A stretch of DNA of 64,000 bases, taken from positions 3,679,865 to 3,743,864 of the forward strand of contig OY718806.1 of assembly GCA_963070105.1 (NCBI GenBank), in the 5' to 3' direction. The stretch comes from Litomosoides sigmodontis. Taxonomy: Eukaryota; Nematoda; Chromadorea; Rhabditida; Onchocercidae. Positions within the stretch are counted from its first letter, which is position 1, and each line of letters opens with the position of its first letter. Both the position numbers and the translations under genes were made by a program. The notes beneath the pieces were generated by a model. The model was not told the origin of the DNA and searched no databases. It worked only from the letters and a program-made list of their open reading frames with translations. Below are positions 1-12,912 of the stretch, one piece after another.

Positions 1-127
1 ACAACTTCAGTTTCAGTTGCACTTAAAATTTATATTTCGGCATATCAAAAGCATTCCCTATTCTTATTTACACCAAAAGAAATTCATTAAATGACGATTG
101 ATTTAACCCTCAAGTTTGCAAACTTAC

Positions 128-232
128 GCCTTTTAAATTAACTGGGTCGATAATAGCAGCATTATTAGTCTTTTCATCAATCAAAAGATACATATAGTTA
201 TCACTCAATGCTGGAATAGGTATAACTTTCAT
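128..232 (-). CDS. Hydroxyacylglutathione hydrolase (glyoxalase II), first exon only
   Basis: Partial gene; the rest lies to the left of the window. Glyoxalase II hydrolyses S-D-lactoylglutathione to D-lactate and glutathione, finishing methylglyoxal detoxification. The exon reads [19 protein letters not shown] and ends DPVNLKG, the usual N-terminus of the family before the metal-binding THxHxDH motif, which is not in the window. It is 35 codons, phase 0, closed by a good donor (GTAAGT, complement of 122-127). The frame stays open upstream to 367, with in-frame ATGs at 295 and 367 and an arginine-rich, acid-poor stretch between. This could encode a mitochondrial presequence, as in animal HAGH genes that make two isoforms. 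I chose the ATG at 232 because it matches the cytosolic start; the longer form is inference. Confidence 0.8.
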
Positions 233-1207
233 TTTCCTGTTTACAACAGCTGTCGAAACTTTCCGAGTGATAGCTAGCTGTAATGCGAGGTACATGTAGT
301 GCCCCCTGCACACTACAAAGCGTCGCCTAAAAAACGTGCCCGATGTCTGATAGCAAATAAACAGCAAATTACTGAACTCGAAAAACTACGTCAATACAAT
401 ACCCACTTTCGAGCACACCGAACCTGCAAGATTTCAAACATAGAGATGATATAACGTAGAGCATCTACCTTTTCCGAGCGGTCACAACGATCTGGTTAAC
501 TAAATTCTATTCAAAAAAAATACCACAAAACCGGCCCATCGTAGATAGCTATCATTTCCAACATTAAGTACAAATGTGATTAAATTCTAATCCTTTACGT
601 AGTACAAATAAATTATTTTGCGAACAGAATACTATAAAAACCAAAAAAATACATATTAATGTGTAATACATAGGAACATAGGGATACCTGTAGTTACGAC
701 TTACATTTGTGCAAATAAATGCAAAGCTGAAAGTGGAAAACTGACACCCGTAAATTAGTTTATAACTGATTATTCAGTTCATATACTGCACATAAAAGCT
801 CAATCAAATCGCAATCCGAATCAACGCATCAGAAAATACCGCAATGAATGTAAATGCTCATACCACGCTTAGATGCAGAAAAATATTAAACGGTGACTAC
901 TTATCGATCAAGCAATGAAAAAAATGCTTAGATACTGATTAAAATCACATAAGTAGTAAACTTCGATAACAGGACTATGACTAGATTTCGAGGACCTCTT
1001 GAGTACTGCAACATTAAATACTAAAGACTACACATGAAGTTCCGGCTTTACATTATGACTTTAATCCCATTTTAGATACAAATATACACACATTGACTAT
1101 TCTCAAAACTATACACTAGTGCGTGGGCACAGCCGAAGATAGCCACGATGCCAGAAAAAACAATAGGAATCAAACTCAAGCAAATAGACAATCACAGGCT
1201 AGCAACT
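233..1207. other. Gene-poor stretch upstream of glyoxalase II
   Basis: AT-rich sequence without a coding segment I can support. It should hold the promoter and 5' leader of the glyoxalase II gene and the 3' flank of the next minus-strand gene. No repeat or RNA gene was seen. Confidence 0.5.
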
Positions 1208-1870
1208 CTAGTCTTGAGCCATAAAATTTTCCTCCAAATTTTCACCAAATCCAGTAAGTACATTATTAGGATCGGAGTCTGTATCAACAGGTAACAACTG
1301 ATCTATAGATGAAGAATGTAACATTGTTTCAATGACTGCTCCACCATCTTCAGAGACCTGGAATCGTAAAAAACTCCGAAATATAAAAAAATAGCTTTCA
1401 TGATCTTACAGGTATCAAGATAAAAATTCAAAATATAAGGCACAGTTACCCCCTCGTTTTCCGCTTCATTCCGCACTGAGTCGTTTAAGGCTGGAACAGT
1501 CGGAGATTGCTGAGGCGTTTTTTGTCCATTGGAGTTCTGGTTAGCACGCACACGTTCTTCATGAGATTCAGTGATCACCGAGTCTATTATTGATATAACA
1601 CTATTCTTTGCTATTTCTACCATCGATGAGACTTCATTTACTTGCTGAAAAGCATAATTTTAGTTCAAATAATACATCTGAAACGGAAAGTAAAATCTTT
1701 GGAGCAAAGCAGTCTCCCAAGCTTAAAATTACTGAAGCTAAGATCACTAAGAGTGGAATCCCGTATTCCGTAATGTTCAATGTGAATGTAATCTTAACGA
1801 GAGCTTCACCACATCTCCCGCAATCAAAACTCCACTCATCATCTTGAATATCACTTTCCAGCCACGATTA
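1208..1870 (-). CDS. Unrecognised acidic protein with a CxxC motif, 3' part of a gene
   Basis: Three exon-like blocks join in phase. The first (about 1870 to 1799) contains DDEWSFDCGRCGEAL and ends at a GTTAAG donor. The second (1644-1450, 65 codons) contains QVNEVSSMVEIAKNSVISII and ends at GTAACT. The last (1357-1208) begins VSEDGGAVIETM and ends NFMAQD-stop (TAG at 1210-1208). The product is acidic and Ser/Asn-rich with a single Cys-x2-Cys pair and no membrane segment. I do not recognise it. The 5' boundary is unresolved: the frame meets a stop just after the nearest AG, so the exon must start at a later AG. It may be an alternative 3' end of the gene at 1966-2985, through a GTAGTT donor near 2113 joined to the AG before GATGATGAG, which keeps phase, or a separate gene. 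Confidence 0.45.
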
Positions 1871-1965
1871 CTGTTTATATTAGAAAATCTTTACAGGCAC
1901 TAAGGTTTTTATTTAGTTTTTCATAAATGAAATAGAATATTATTTGGCAGGTTTGTTCTTTGGAA

Positions 1966-2985
1966 TTATTTGGAACCATTAAGTGTACATTTCGGATTTG
2001 AAAGTGGAGACTGATGTACGTTTCCGCATTTAGAGAGTTTGAAGCTGAAGGCACCATAAAAATTGCTAACCTGACTAACTCTTTTAACATCCGCAGCCTT
2101 CTTCTTTTTGGAACTACCAGATAGCTTCCCTACTGTGTCGCTTGAAATCTTTTCTGTTGTTGATGTCGGATCATTATCCGGAATTTCAAGGCATGAATCC
2201 ATAAACGGATCACGAAATATAAACAATCGTTGACAAAGCACTCTGAGTAATTAGTACTTGTTATCGGTGGCAATTGCCGGTCAGTTTTGGAAGTGGTATT
2301 GCAGAAACGGCTCACTGTTATTAATAAAGAGGCCGCTAAATGAAGATAAAGTGAACCTTTTTAGACGCTTCAAATGGTTGATTTCTTTTTTGATATGGTA
2401 TAAACGATTACGTAACCGACTGTTGGCCTGAAAGTTTTTCAAGAATTTTAAATGACTTAGCAAATAAGAAACTGAACTATGCAGCATTCAAGTAATAAAG
2501 CAATTTAAGCAATGCATGAAAGCACTTCGAAAATATTTATCTCCGCGACTGAGTAAGTATACGGCAGACACTCCGAATCTTGAAAAGTTCAGTGAAGACA
2601 AAGACACCGAAAGAAAAATCGTACCGCATAAATGTAATCATATTTCTGCTGTAGGTAAAATTTTTTAAGACGATAGCGTTCGGACACTGGTGACAGGGAT
2701 TTTTTCTGCAAGTCCGGAACTGTGGGAGTTGATGATGAAATAGACATTGCTTCACTAGACGAAGATCCACTGTCGAGTGAGTCTAAGCCAGTTGAAAACT
2801 GAACATTCTACAAAAAATTAAGTCATGCTGGACATAAACACTTATAACTTCAAATATTATTGAGAATTCAATACAGTCACAATTTGAATGATACGAAAAT
2901 TAATTCAACAGAAGGATGTCTATCCAGGGAGAATAGTATACATACATAATACACTTACCACTCGTTTTGATCCTACATCAACCAT
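1966..2985 (-). CDS. Small basic coiled-coil protein, possibly nuclear (165 aa)
   Basis: Five exons join in one frame: 2985-2959, 2807-2625, 2427-2357, 2242-2071, 2010-1966, giving 165 residues. The start ATG at 2985 follows a TTTTAG, suitable for spliced-leader addition. Order of features: a Ser-rich acidic N-terminus (about 10-45), a helical basic block beginning SERYRLKKFYLQQKYDYIYA and continuing NSRLRNRLYHIKKEINHLKR (about 48-95), then a Ser/Thr linker and a lysine cluster SSKKKKAADVKR that looks like a nuclear localisation signal. Spacing of the helical block resembles the YRxKY...L..RLKRLL region of INO80E or TBRG1, but this is only an impression. The last intron is short (60 bases), so the C-terminal 14 residues are less certain. 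See the neighbouring 1208-1870 entry for an alternative ending. Confidence 0.5.
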
Positions 2986-5008
2986 GTACAAACTTCGCCT
3001 CGAATTCAGATCTAACTGTAACCTAAAAGTATGAGACATGCACAAACCGCAATAACAATTCAATATCTCAATCTCTTAGTTCACCCGAGATTTCCAAGAA
3101 TTATATTCTCAATGACTCAGCATCGCCATGAAAAAACGCATGACGAAACGAATGCATCGGTTGGTGCGATAGCTTGTTGGAACACATCCCCACAGACTTT
3201 ATCCATGTTATTCTTGTAGTAGTAGCACATCCCAATGAAACAATAAACAACCGCAGCATCCACTCAACAACTTATTTTTTGCTGTTGCAAAGAACTTTAA
3301 AACAACATCTTTGTGAATGCATCTTATACACTCCACACGTAAGCCCCTGGCAGTAGCAGTGTCCTTCCTTCCGGACAATCTAAATGTCCTCATTTTGTGC
3401 TGTCCTGTTTCCTGTTATTCAACCACTGATGTTGAAAACACTCCACGAACAACATTACAGTCTTGCCAAGTAAGTATCCATCACATTCCGCCACATCATA
3501 GCAGCGCAGCCTCCTCTCGCCCCTCCCCCTAACCACGTCCCCACGTAAACCGACATGACCTGGAATGTTTTAGTCGGAGGGGGTGCTGCCAGGGAGCATG
3601 GCTGCTTGTGCGAGCTGTAGCAGCGCAATATTTGCATGAGATTATTGACGGGTGGGAAGGATTGGTGGAGCTGCGGTATTTGGGCGTTCCGATGTTTTTA
3701 GAGATGGGAATCAAAATGTTCTTCTCTGATGTAATCAGCTTGGGAACGACATTTCCGACATCAGTTAGAGCCGTTTCAAAGTTTTTTTACGTGCTGTATA
3801 TATTCCTTCCTGTTCGCAGTCATTGGCTGTGGTACCCTCCAACGTACCATCGTTCCTCTCCCCTCCTCCCACCTCTATCCTTCCACTCCTCTCATTCATA
3901 TTAGATTCATTTTATTTCGCACTGACATCGTGTGGCATCTTCCTACTTCGGAGTTGAGTCCATCCATACGTGGCACAATCTCATTATTGTGAAGCCGGTC
4001 GATGATGACAGAACTGCTGGTTTCATGCATTTTCCTGCCACACAGAAAATATTTATTCACTTGCAATGCTGCAAAAAGAAAAGACATCCATGATGTATCC
4101 TTGGTGAAGAGCGCATTCCCGTCATGTCGCATAATTTGTCAAAGGTTCCTTCCGTACGCTACCTCCGTAAATTCGTGGATGTGTTCATAGCCGATTTGAA
4201 TAAATATATCAAATTAGATGTCCCTGTTGAAAATGATCATTCATCTGGGAAGGGAATCAAAAGGATCGAAGCCTATTCCTTCCATTCTCATCTTATATGT
4301 ACTTCCCTTAGGAAGTTTAGTGTCCCGTCAATTACACTTTGAATGTTGCACTTGCAATCGCAGTCCTACGACCCAACTATTTCGTGAGTTCACTTTCTTA
4401 CTGTGAAGCTTGGTGGTCCTCTTTCCCCTCGAACTCTCCGGTTAACTCTGATGACTGATCAAAGCGGGGCAGTGTTAAAGAACGCATGTTTGACAATTGC
4501 ATTTGCAGCCATTAGCATAATCTATTCATTCCTCCATTTTTGATGCGAATTCTGAAGTTAAAATTCCAGATGACTGCGTATCGTCGATGGAAATAATGAA
4601 TTAGTTTCGGACAAGTTTTCTGCTCAGATGATTTGTTGCTGTCTGAAATGAGATTACTTTAATTTGAACTACTGGCTTTTACCGGTTTCTCCAACTATTG
4701 AACCAGGAACAATGCCGAACCGTTTTGCAAGTACGCAGTCGTGTTCAGCTTTAATTTAATAATTTATTTGCTTATGGAAAATTACGCCATCCAATATGTG
4801 TAACACGTTTGGGTATCGGTACCCTGATGGTTACAACTGACCGTTTCGAATACGAAACCATTCCCTTTAATTCAACTATCTATTAGATTGCCGATAATCT
4901 GTAATCTGGACTTGCTGATCCTTCTTTTTACAGATCAGTAGATAGTAATGTAACTGCATTTCAATGAATTGAAAAGAATATTTCTCAATTCGCGTCTCTT
5001 TCTTGCAG
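2986..5008. other. Divergent intergenic region
   Basis: Lies between the minus-strand gene starting at 2985 and the plus-strand MAP kinase kinase, so it should contain promoters for both. A less AT-rich patch around 3470-3660, with C-rich runs, is the best promoter or 5' leader candidate. The first exon of the kinase is probably here but I could not identify it. Open frames present look like chance. Confidence 0.4.
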
Positions 5009-7262
5009 ATAAGAGTAAACTGGGACGTCTTACGATGCCTGAACCTGAAAGTATACCAAATCTAGATCTTGACGATAAGTGTATGATGAAGTAAGACTTA
5101 TATACTAATATTAAACCTGTGTTCACCATACATTTATCAAATCTTTTCCTTACATCTAATTTTTTAGAACTTCAATAACGCTTCAATATGTTTGAAAGTG
5201 ATTGAGTATTCGTAGAAGTAAACTCATCTAGTACACAATGCTTTCTATTATAACCCTAATTCGTTTGTTTTGCGGACTTGGACGTCATTTTTTCGTGAGC
5301 ATGGAAACTCTTAATCCATCTGAAAGGGGAATGACTGAATTTTTTTTCTAAAAGACTCTGTACCGAGCTACCGCAAAGGTATGTGGAAAAAATAATTCAT
5401 TGAAATTAATAGCTAGAAAAATAATAGAAAACACATCAGTGTCAGGTAGACCTTTGCGTTTGCAAACACAAAAATAGAGTTGTAAATTTTAGTGCGATAC
5501 TGCTTTTTGCACTGAATACTTTCAGGTTTTCGGAAGATGGTGAGGAGGTTCAAGTGCGAGCTCAAGAGTTAGAAAAGATTGAAGAGCTGGGAAAGGGGGC
5601 ATATGGGGTTGTTGCGAAAATGCGTCACCGTCAAACGAATATTGTTATGGCTGTTAAGGTGATTTGAATAACAAGCTTCTTGCAATAATTCGCGTTTTGG
5701 AAGTGGAAATGTAACTTACTATGAGGTTTATGGAGAGAAGTAAACGAAAAAAAAATTTTCAAAAGGAAGCTTAGAAAAAATTTTTCTTATTCCAGCGTAT
5801 TCATTCCCAAATAAACGACGAAAGTCAAAAACGAATGCTTGTAGAATTGCAAGCGTGCATGAAAAGCGACTGCTGTCCACAGGTAGACTTTGAACTCTGA
5901 AGTAGCGAATTTTTATTCGAGTAACTGATATTTCAAACAGTTGGATAGCCAACTTTGAATTTCTCTCTAAGTTTTTGTGGACTTCTGTACGTCTCAATTT
6001 TCAGATGGTGCGTTTTTACGGTGCAATGTTTCGTGAGGGTGATGTGTGGATTTGTATGGAAGTAATGGATACGTCAATGGATAAATTTTATCGACTCTGC
6101 TTTGATTCGAGTGGTCCGCTACCAGAAATGTTCATAGCTAAGTGTACTCTTTCGGTGGGTAGAGTGTTGGAAATGAATGCATGCTATTTAACTTAATATA
6201 TGTATACTTATATGAAGTTATTTGAAGCTAGTTTTTTTGCTAGAGAGCAAGTTATGAAGAGTCGTACCTAATAATAAAACGTTTTGATCCTTGTTTTAAG
6301 GGAACAAAAATGAATTTCTTTAGGTCGTTGAGGGATTAAATTTTATGAAAGAGCAGATGAATCTAATACATCGGGACGTAAAGCCGTCAAACATACTACT
6401 CAATAAGCAAGGAGCAGTGAAAATTTGTGATTTTGGCATTTCAGGCCATTTGACAAATTCAGTAAGTGATATTTACAACATTTTTGATGGAAAAGCCACC
6501 AAACATGTTCCAAATTAATTTGCAATTTTTGTTCAAAATATCTCAAAATTCGTTAATTTTGAATGACTTTTAGGTTGCAAAAACAGTGAATGCTGGTTGC
6601 AAACCTTATATGCCACCAGAAAGAATCGAAGGCGAAAAGAAGGTTGCTTATGATGTTCGAGCCGATGTATGGAGCCTTGGTATTACACTGGTACGTGTGT
6701 CTGTTTTAGTGTATTGAAATACTAATGATTTTGGCGTAGGTTTTAATATTACTTCTCACTTTATATGGGTTCAGTGATTGATTGATTGAAATTGATTCAG
6801 GTGGAAATAGGCTCAGGATCCCATCCCTATTCCAAATGGAAAACGCCATTTGAACAACTGAAGCAGGTTGTTCATGAACCGGCACCAAGATTGTCACTCA
6901 CTTTGGGATATAGCGCTTATTTTCAGGATTTTGTTGCTCAGTGGTATGTATCATGTTTCAAATTTATGTAAAATTTTTGGCTATGAAATTAAGGAAAGTT
7001 TTTTTTGAAGTCGATGCAATTATAGTTTTTGCTATATTTATTTTTTTTCAGCCTGACAAAAGATTACAACAACAGGCCGAAGTACCCGGATTTGCTGGCT
7101 CATAAATTCCTTAGTGATGCTCGTAATGATCACAAATTTTCAGTGGGAGCCTTCGTTCAAAAGATTTTGGATGTAGTGGAACATAGATCTGTTCTTCCGG
7201 ATCTCAACAATGAGACACCAGTTTCAGAATCTGTTGGTCCATCAGCAAATCATAATCGATAA
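5009..7262 (+). CDS. sek-1: MAP kinase kinase of the MKK3/MKK6 (SEK-1) type, 5' end missing
   Basis: Dual-specificity kinase expected to phosphorylate p38-type MAP kinases in stress and immune signalling. Exons: 5009-5090, 5526-5658, 5796-5882, 6005-6154, 6324-6461, 6574-6690, 6801-6943, 7052-7262 (TAA). All junctions keep phase. Visible motifs in order: glycine loop [15 protein letters not shown], catalytic Lys in [28 protein letters not shown], catalytic loop [12 protein letters not shown], Mg loop CDFGISG, activation loop [20 protein letters not shown] with the Ser and Thr that MAP3Ks phosphorylate, and DVWSLGITL. These match human MKK6 far better than MKK4 or MKK1/2. The usual APE triplet is PPE here. 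Exon 5009 starts with two bases completing a codon, so an earlier exon with the start codon exists; an internal ATG at 5035 would also give an intact kinase domain. The tail after the domain is short and Ser/Asn-rich. Confidence 0.9.
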
Positions 7263-9400
7263 TCAGTGACTTAAAATTTAAAAAAAATTTTTTTTGGATA
7301 ATATATACGGTTTTTATGGCATATTTTACAGCTGATTCTTCTTTCCTTACCTAATCGCTGTAACAATAACTTTCATCAGTAATTGCTGAACTACTCTACA
7401 GAAGATGTCAGTTGGGCGGTTCGAAACCATCAGATCGAAACTGTTTGGTCCATTTAACCGGAGGACCTCATTAACCGACCAGTTTTCTCCTTTTTTAAAA
7501 GCGAAATCTTCCTGTCTTTATCATCTCGTTATTGTTTTTCATGTAATAAATTGTGTATCTTATTTCATTCTAAAGTTACTTGTTGAAAATGCTGTATTTA
7601 TTTTTAAGCGATTCATTTAAAACACCAATAGCCGAGTCCTACTGTTAACTTCTCAAATAAACTACTGACTACTGTCTTAACATTTTAAGAGTGGGAATAT
7701 AGGAGCTTAACTTGAAACCGTTGAAAAGAATAGTGGAAAAGAAGATATCTGTAAAATTTCTATCTTGCAGTCTCTATCGGACAGTGCTTCCAGAAAGTGC
7801 TTCCTTTTTTTTATTCTTTTTGTTTGGTCATTTCGATCCGGTTTACGGTCATTGTGGTGAATTTTTCCCCAACTTTTGCTTTTTTTGTTTCATTTTTTTC
7901 AACCGGAAAAACTAACAGTAATTTATTGAATGTATGATTATGGTAGCATTAACTGCTAAATTATTGTTAACTGCATTTTGTAGTTTTCTATCAAGATATC
8001 TGTATTGCATAACATCTTAACTTTGCTTTTGAAAAACATCTTGAAGATTCGATTAGGAGATTAGAAGTGCTCAGGTTTTAGCGTTGTAAGTCTAAGTTTT
8101 AGCTTGACATTGTTGTGCTTCTTGTTGAATTTGATTTAATATTTAATCATGCCTTGTCGGCAATGTGGGCAAATCCAATACTTTCTGTTGTGGTGTTCAT
8201 TCTTAATGCTCATTCACATCAATTTTATCTTGTCTGTTTATTTAATGTGTCTTTCTTTCGTTTGGTCTGATGTCTTAATTATCCGTTATAAGCAAATGAT
8301 TGAGCTGTCAGAAAGTTCAGCAAAAGAAAGTTCCTTTTGCGCTGCCGGTTACAGTGATGTCCTGTCGATTGTTCTTTTTTCTCCATGTAATGCAGATTGT
8401 ACCAATATTCGACTTAAATAAAGATACGTATAATATCCGTAATTGGGCCTGCATTCTTATAACAATTTTAAAACACCACGAGTGGATTCCTCAGGAAGAG
8501 ATCCATTAAATTACCAATTTTGATGACCAGATTAGCTTATTGAAGTTCTCTTTTCTACCTGAAGCTTTTGTTCAGTTGGGAAACGCCACACTTCAACATA
8601 TTTGGATTATATCTTTTGTTCTATAATGTGACAGTAAAGTTTTGCTGAAAAATAAGTTGTGCGCATAGAGATGATTTAACGTGACTACTTATAACAGCGT
8701 ATGAGCTTTAGTTGGTTGCACGTAAAGTGAGGAAGAAGGCAGGTGGGGGAGAGGAACGTGTAAGTGCATGATGGCGAGGATTTGTATCGGCGTATACATG
8801 ATGATTAATTCATCGTTTTATTTTTATTCTTGTAATATCAATAAATTCTCGGTTCAGTTTTTTCTTTCGATTTTTCTCGTCGCGAGTGTGGGAAAAGCCT
8901 GAACGTTTCTTTTTTTTCTCAAAAAAAATGCTAATTTAAATATCCTTTTTCCAACATAGAATATGACGCAGAAAAATGAATTTTTTTTTGTTACATCAGA
9001 TGAACGGAAAACTTCGAGAATAAGATCGAATGCATTGATAAGTGTGCCGGTGATAAAATTTTGCTAGTAATATTGCTCTCACTGTTTGATAGGGACCATT
9101 TCAATTTATATATCAGCAATTTTTTGAGAAGCTGAAGGATAATAAGTGTTTTGCTGAAAGAATTCCGATCGATTCAATGAGAAAATTGCTGAAGAAGTAG
9201 TATATCATGGAGAGGTGTTCGATTTTGCACGAAAGATGTGAATTTGTGTTGGCCGTGAATATTCTTTCATAGCAATTCCCCACTTACATTTGTCTAAAAT
9301 TGCACTGGGGGAAATGAGAAGTGAAACAGTAATTCTCTGTGAACAAATTACTAATATTCATCATTTCCCATTTACGCCTAGTGAACTGTTCGGGAATGTG
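7263..9400. other. 3' flank of the kinase gene, no further gene seen
   Basis: T-rich sequence. Open frames such as 7405-7620 and 8149-8421 are hydrophobic by virtue of T-richness, have no splice context and no recognisable domain. Probably 3' UTR and intergenic DNA. Confidence 0.45.
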
Positions 9401-9496
9401 ATTGGAAAATTCACTAAATTTTAATTCCATTTCTCTAATAAATAGAGAAAAAGAAGAGAATGAAAGAAGCAGTGAGAGATAGGTATACATTTACAC

Positions 9497-9526
9497 GCAC
9501 GCACGCCCACACACACACACACACAT
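9497..9526. repeat. CA-type microsatellite
   Basis: Short run of ACGC and then AC repeats. Confidence 0.9.
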
Positions 9527-9562
9527 TTGCAAGGTCACATTTATATTCATCTATTTCTACAG

Positions 9563-10413
9563 ATGCCCTCACAGATGGCAAGGTAAGCAAACTTCTTGTT
9601 CTTCCTCTTATCATTTCCGCACTTTTCCATTCAGCGTGCCGATCTCATAACTCTTTGAAATTTCCATCTTATCGCTTTTCAAATTTTAGGTTTTCGTCGT
9701 TTTTTATTTGTTTGTTTTTGAAATTCCCAGCTTATTTGCTTCTGTCATTTGTGCATTCCTTTTCGAAAAAAAACTACGCGCTTATTACCTTATTATTGTC
9801 ATTGACTGATTTTTTTTCCTTCTTTTTATATGTATCTGTTAAAAGGACATCCAAGCACGGAACAGGTTTTCAATAAAAATTTGAAATCCGTTCGGGTTAT
9901 TCATTCATTTCATCACTGCTACCATTATACAGTCGCTATGCGGAAGATGCTGTTTTACATTTCAAAATTATCTTTTCATAAACCATTTCAAGAAATTTCA
10001 AGAAACGATGCTTTCCATGCATTTTAATTATATAAAATTTTCTCTTCTCCTAATCAAATTTCAGGTTTCGTTTTCTTCTAGTTTCGTTTTTGAAATGACA
10101 ATTACCTTTTCTATTGTTTTTGAATTTTTGGATTTTGGTTGGAAATAGAGTTATATTGTATCGAAGATTCCGCTGAAAGTTAATTTTTCAAAAATGTAAA
10201 GTTTCTTTTTGCTGTCATCACTGTATATAAATTTCAAAAAAAGGATTTTCACAAATTTCCTCCCGCTCTTTCTTTTAATTTTCTTTGATCTTTTTCCTCT
10301 ACCAATCTCTGTTCTTTCACTTTTCACATCCACCACAAGATATAAACTCACTTGGCGAACAATGTGAACAAGCAAAAAATTGCTGCGCTACAAGTTTTTA
10401 CATATTTCTTCAC
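9563..10413 (+). CDS. Candidate chain of three small exons, unrecognised
   Basis: Three short blocks bounded by acceptor and donor sites join in phase. 9563-9582 begins with ATG directly after TTTCTACAG and ends at GTAAGC. 9846-9865 follows TTAAAAG and ends at GTTTTC. 10340-10413 follows CCACCACAAG and ends at GTGAGT. The joined reading is MPSQMARTSKHGTG then DINSLGEQCEQAKNCCATSF. The first block has the form of a spliced-leader acceptor followed immediately by a start codon. No family is recognised and the exons are very short, so this could be chance. A possible continuation is at 12913-12962. Confidence 0.25.
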
Positions 10414-12912
10414 GTGAGTTTTAATTTGAGGAAATTAGATGCCTCTTCGTTCGCTACACTCATCTGTTCATAAAAAGAAAATTTCATTATAACAGACTGA
10501 AAATTTGAAGGTGAAATAAATACGGCCTGAAAACAAGTTTTTAAGTTCCCTATAGACTTTTCTTTCTTTCCCTTCCCTCTTTCGCCTTTTCCTCTCCCTT
10601 CGAAATGGCCATATGATGATGACCTTTCCTTTTTTCTTCAGCTGAAAACCATTACCGTCTTTTTAAAATAAATTTCTTCACCCTTCTTCAGTCATCATTC
10701 CACTTTTCCTTCGGATGTTGGCTGATACATTACAAACATTTTTTTAATACTGACTTTTGACTTTTATCACGAAGCGATAATTACTAGCGTTCATAAATTT
10801 TTAATTCCGCTAACAAATTTTGGTAATATTTGAAATACTTGAATTACAACTTGCATTCATCTTGATCCGTCTACTTACTTATCTAATTTAAACACTCAAA
10901 TAGTTTTTTTTCAATTTCTTGATTTCAAATTTCCACTTTTAGTCGCACTAAAAGCGGAATGAGCTGAAATGTTCATCTGAAATTGGGATTAGCAGCTGCC
11001 AAAAATATAGCAATCTAATGAAAATTGAAAATTGGAGTTCAGTTCAATCTGATTAATTTTTAGGTATATTCTCAAAAGCAAAAGTTCATAGCTGTCAGTT
11101 AAAAATCATGAGTTACAGACATAATTTCAAACAAACTTTGGACGATGAGTATGAAAAAGCGAAATGCAAATTTCGGGATGTCTTTTTGTCTGCAATACCT
11201 ATTACTAGATGGAAATTGCTGAAATGAAACAAACTATCATACAACCAAAATTTTATCATCACTGAACTGTCCATGTTTCTTTTTTGTAAACGAGGAGTGG
11301 TTGCTAATAAAATAATCACAGATAGATTTGATAAGTTTTACATTCGATGAGAAAATGTTGGCCAGAAATTGTTTAAAATTAAGTTCAATATCACGAAGAA
11401 CATTTTTTAGCTAAAAAAGTTGAGAATTTCAATGAGGTGGAAGTCGAAGTAAAGCGTGAGGTGGGAAAACAGTTATTATGCAACCTTGTTACTCACGTTT
11501 TCCTGTATCAGATAATACTCGTTGACATATCATCGATTTCATTAGTTATGTGTAATGCACTAGAAATTTATTTCTTTACATATATCATTCTTTTCATGCC
11601 AATAAATTTCTTTTCTTCCATTCCCAGAAGCATTTCTCCATGTTACTCAGGTGAAGTCACTGCCAGCTAACTGACAAAGCAGACGCTGAAGTTCCTCCGA
11701 TCTCTTGAGGAACATTGTAGTCGGAAGTATCACTTTTTTCTGCTTTTTGAATTGCTCGTAAAAGTACTGTGTTTTCTCATCCGACTAATTAAAATCGTTG
11801 TCAAGGTTCCATGTGGTACCAATTTATAACTAGATGTCAGCATGGTCTCATATCTGTTCCGATGACTAGCAAAATGTAGTAGGAATAAATTCGAATCCTG
11901 ATTTGTAACTTCAATTAATATTAATTTATGGATTTCGTGTTTTGCTGAGCTTCTCACATAAAATAAGGTATGATTCTGTAGAGCTTCTCCAAAATTTCCA
12001 GTAATCCATTTCAAATTCCAGTTACTGCCACTTTTTATGAATTTCTCAACAAAACCATGCTATATTGCGAGTGCTTTAAGATTACGTGTAATTACTACAA
12101 TTTTCTTGTATTTTATCTATTCTACTTTTATCAATTTTAATTTACCCAATTCCCTTGATGGAGTTTATCAGATTTTTTGAACTGTGTAATGAAAATATTC
12201 TGAGTCGAGGAGCAGCGCAACTATCAAAGTATCGGTTTACCTATATGCTATAACTAACTATCTTTACCTGTCCACTAAATGATCCCAATAATTGGAATAT
12301 TTGCGTATCCTTGACATCCAAACAGCAGTATCACGAAAAAAATGCATACGACACAAAAAGTCTTCATTACCATCTCTATTATCTTAGCGAGAAACAATAA
12401 TTTTGGAAATTTTCAAGTGCTCTTTAGTATCTATGACAACAGGAGCTGAAGTAAATAATTCAGAACAGCTGCTTGGACTTTTTAAATGAGTTTTAGAATT
12501 ACACATTAAAGATTATTTTTATGCATCGGACTCCGTATATGTATGACGCACAGTAGCTAAAATGATGAAAAAAAGTACGTGGACAAAAGGAAAGCGCTTG
12601 GCACAGCGATTCAGGCAAAGATGGGAAAGGAATGTAATTGTTTTCTAATTCTGTGCTACCTTGCATCTGTTTTGCTAATCCCGTGTTAACCGATACGGTG
12701 CTAAATGATAAAGCTGACAGAAATTTGCTTCCAAAAATGAAATTTAAAGAGATATATATATATGGTAGCATGAAAGGAAAGCCATTTCGCACTCCGAAAT
12801 GGATAGTTCTCATTACTTCAATTCAATTGCCAAACAGATGTTTCCTCCTCCTTTCAATTCGTCGGTCCATCTGTTCCATTCATCCGTTACTATTATAATC
12901 AATCATTTTCAG

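Noticed and set aside
1608..1847. 79-codon plus-strand frame
   Set aside because: It overlaps minus-strand exons and their intron with better phase and splice support; a shadow.
9460..9876. 138-codon plus-strand frame starting with Thr-His repeats
   Set aside because: It starts in a CA microsatellite and continues through T-rich DNA; the splice-bounded blocks inside it use other frames.
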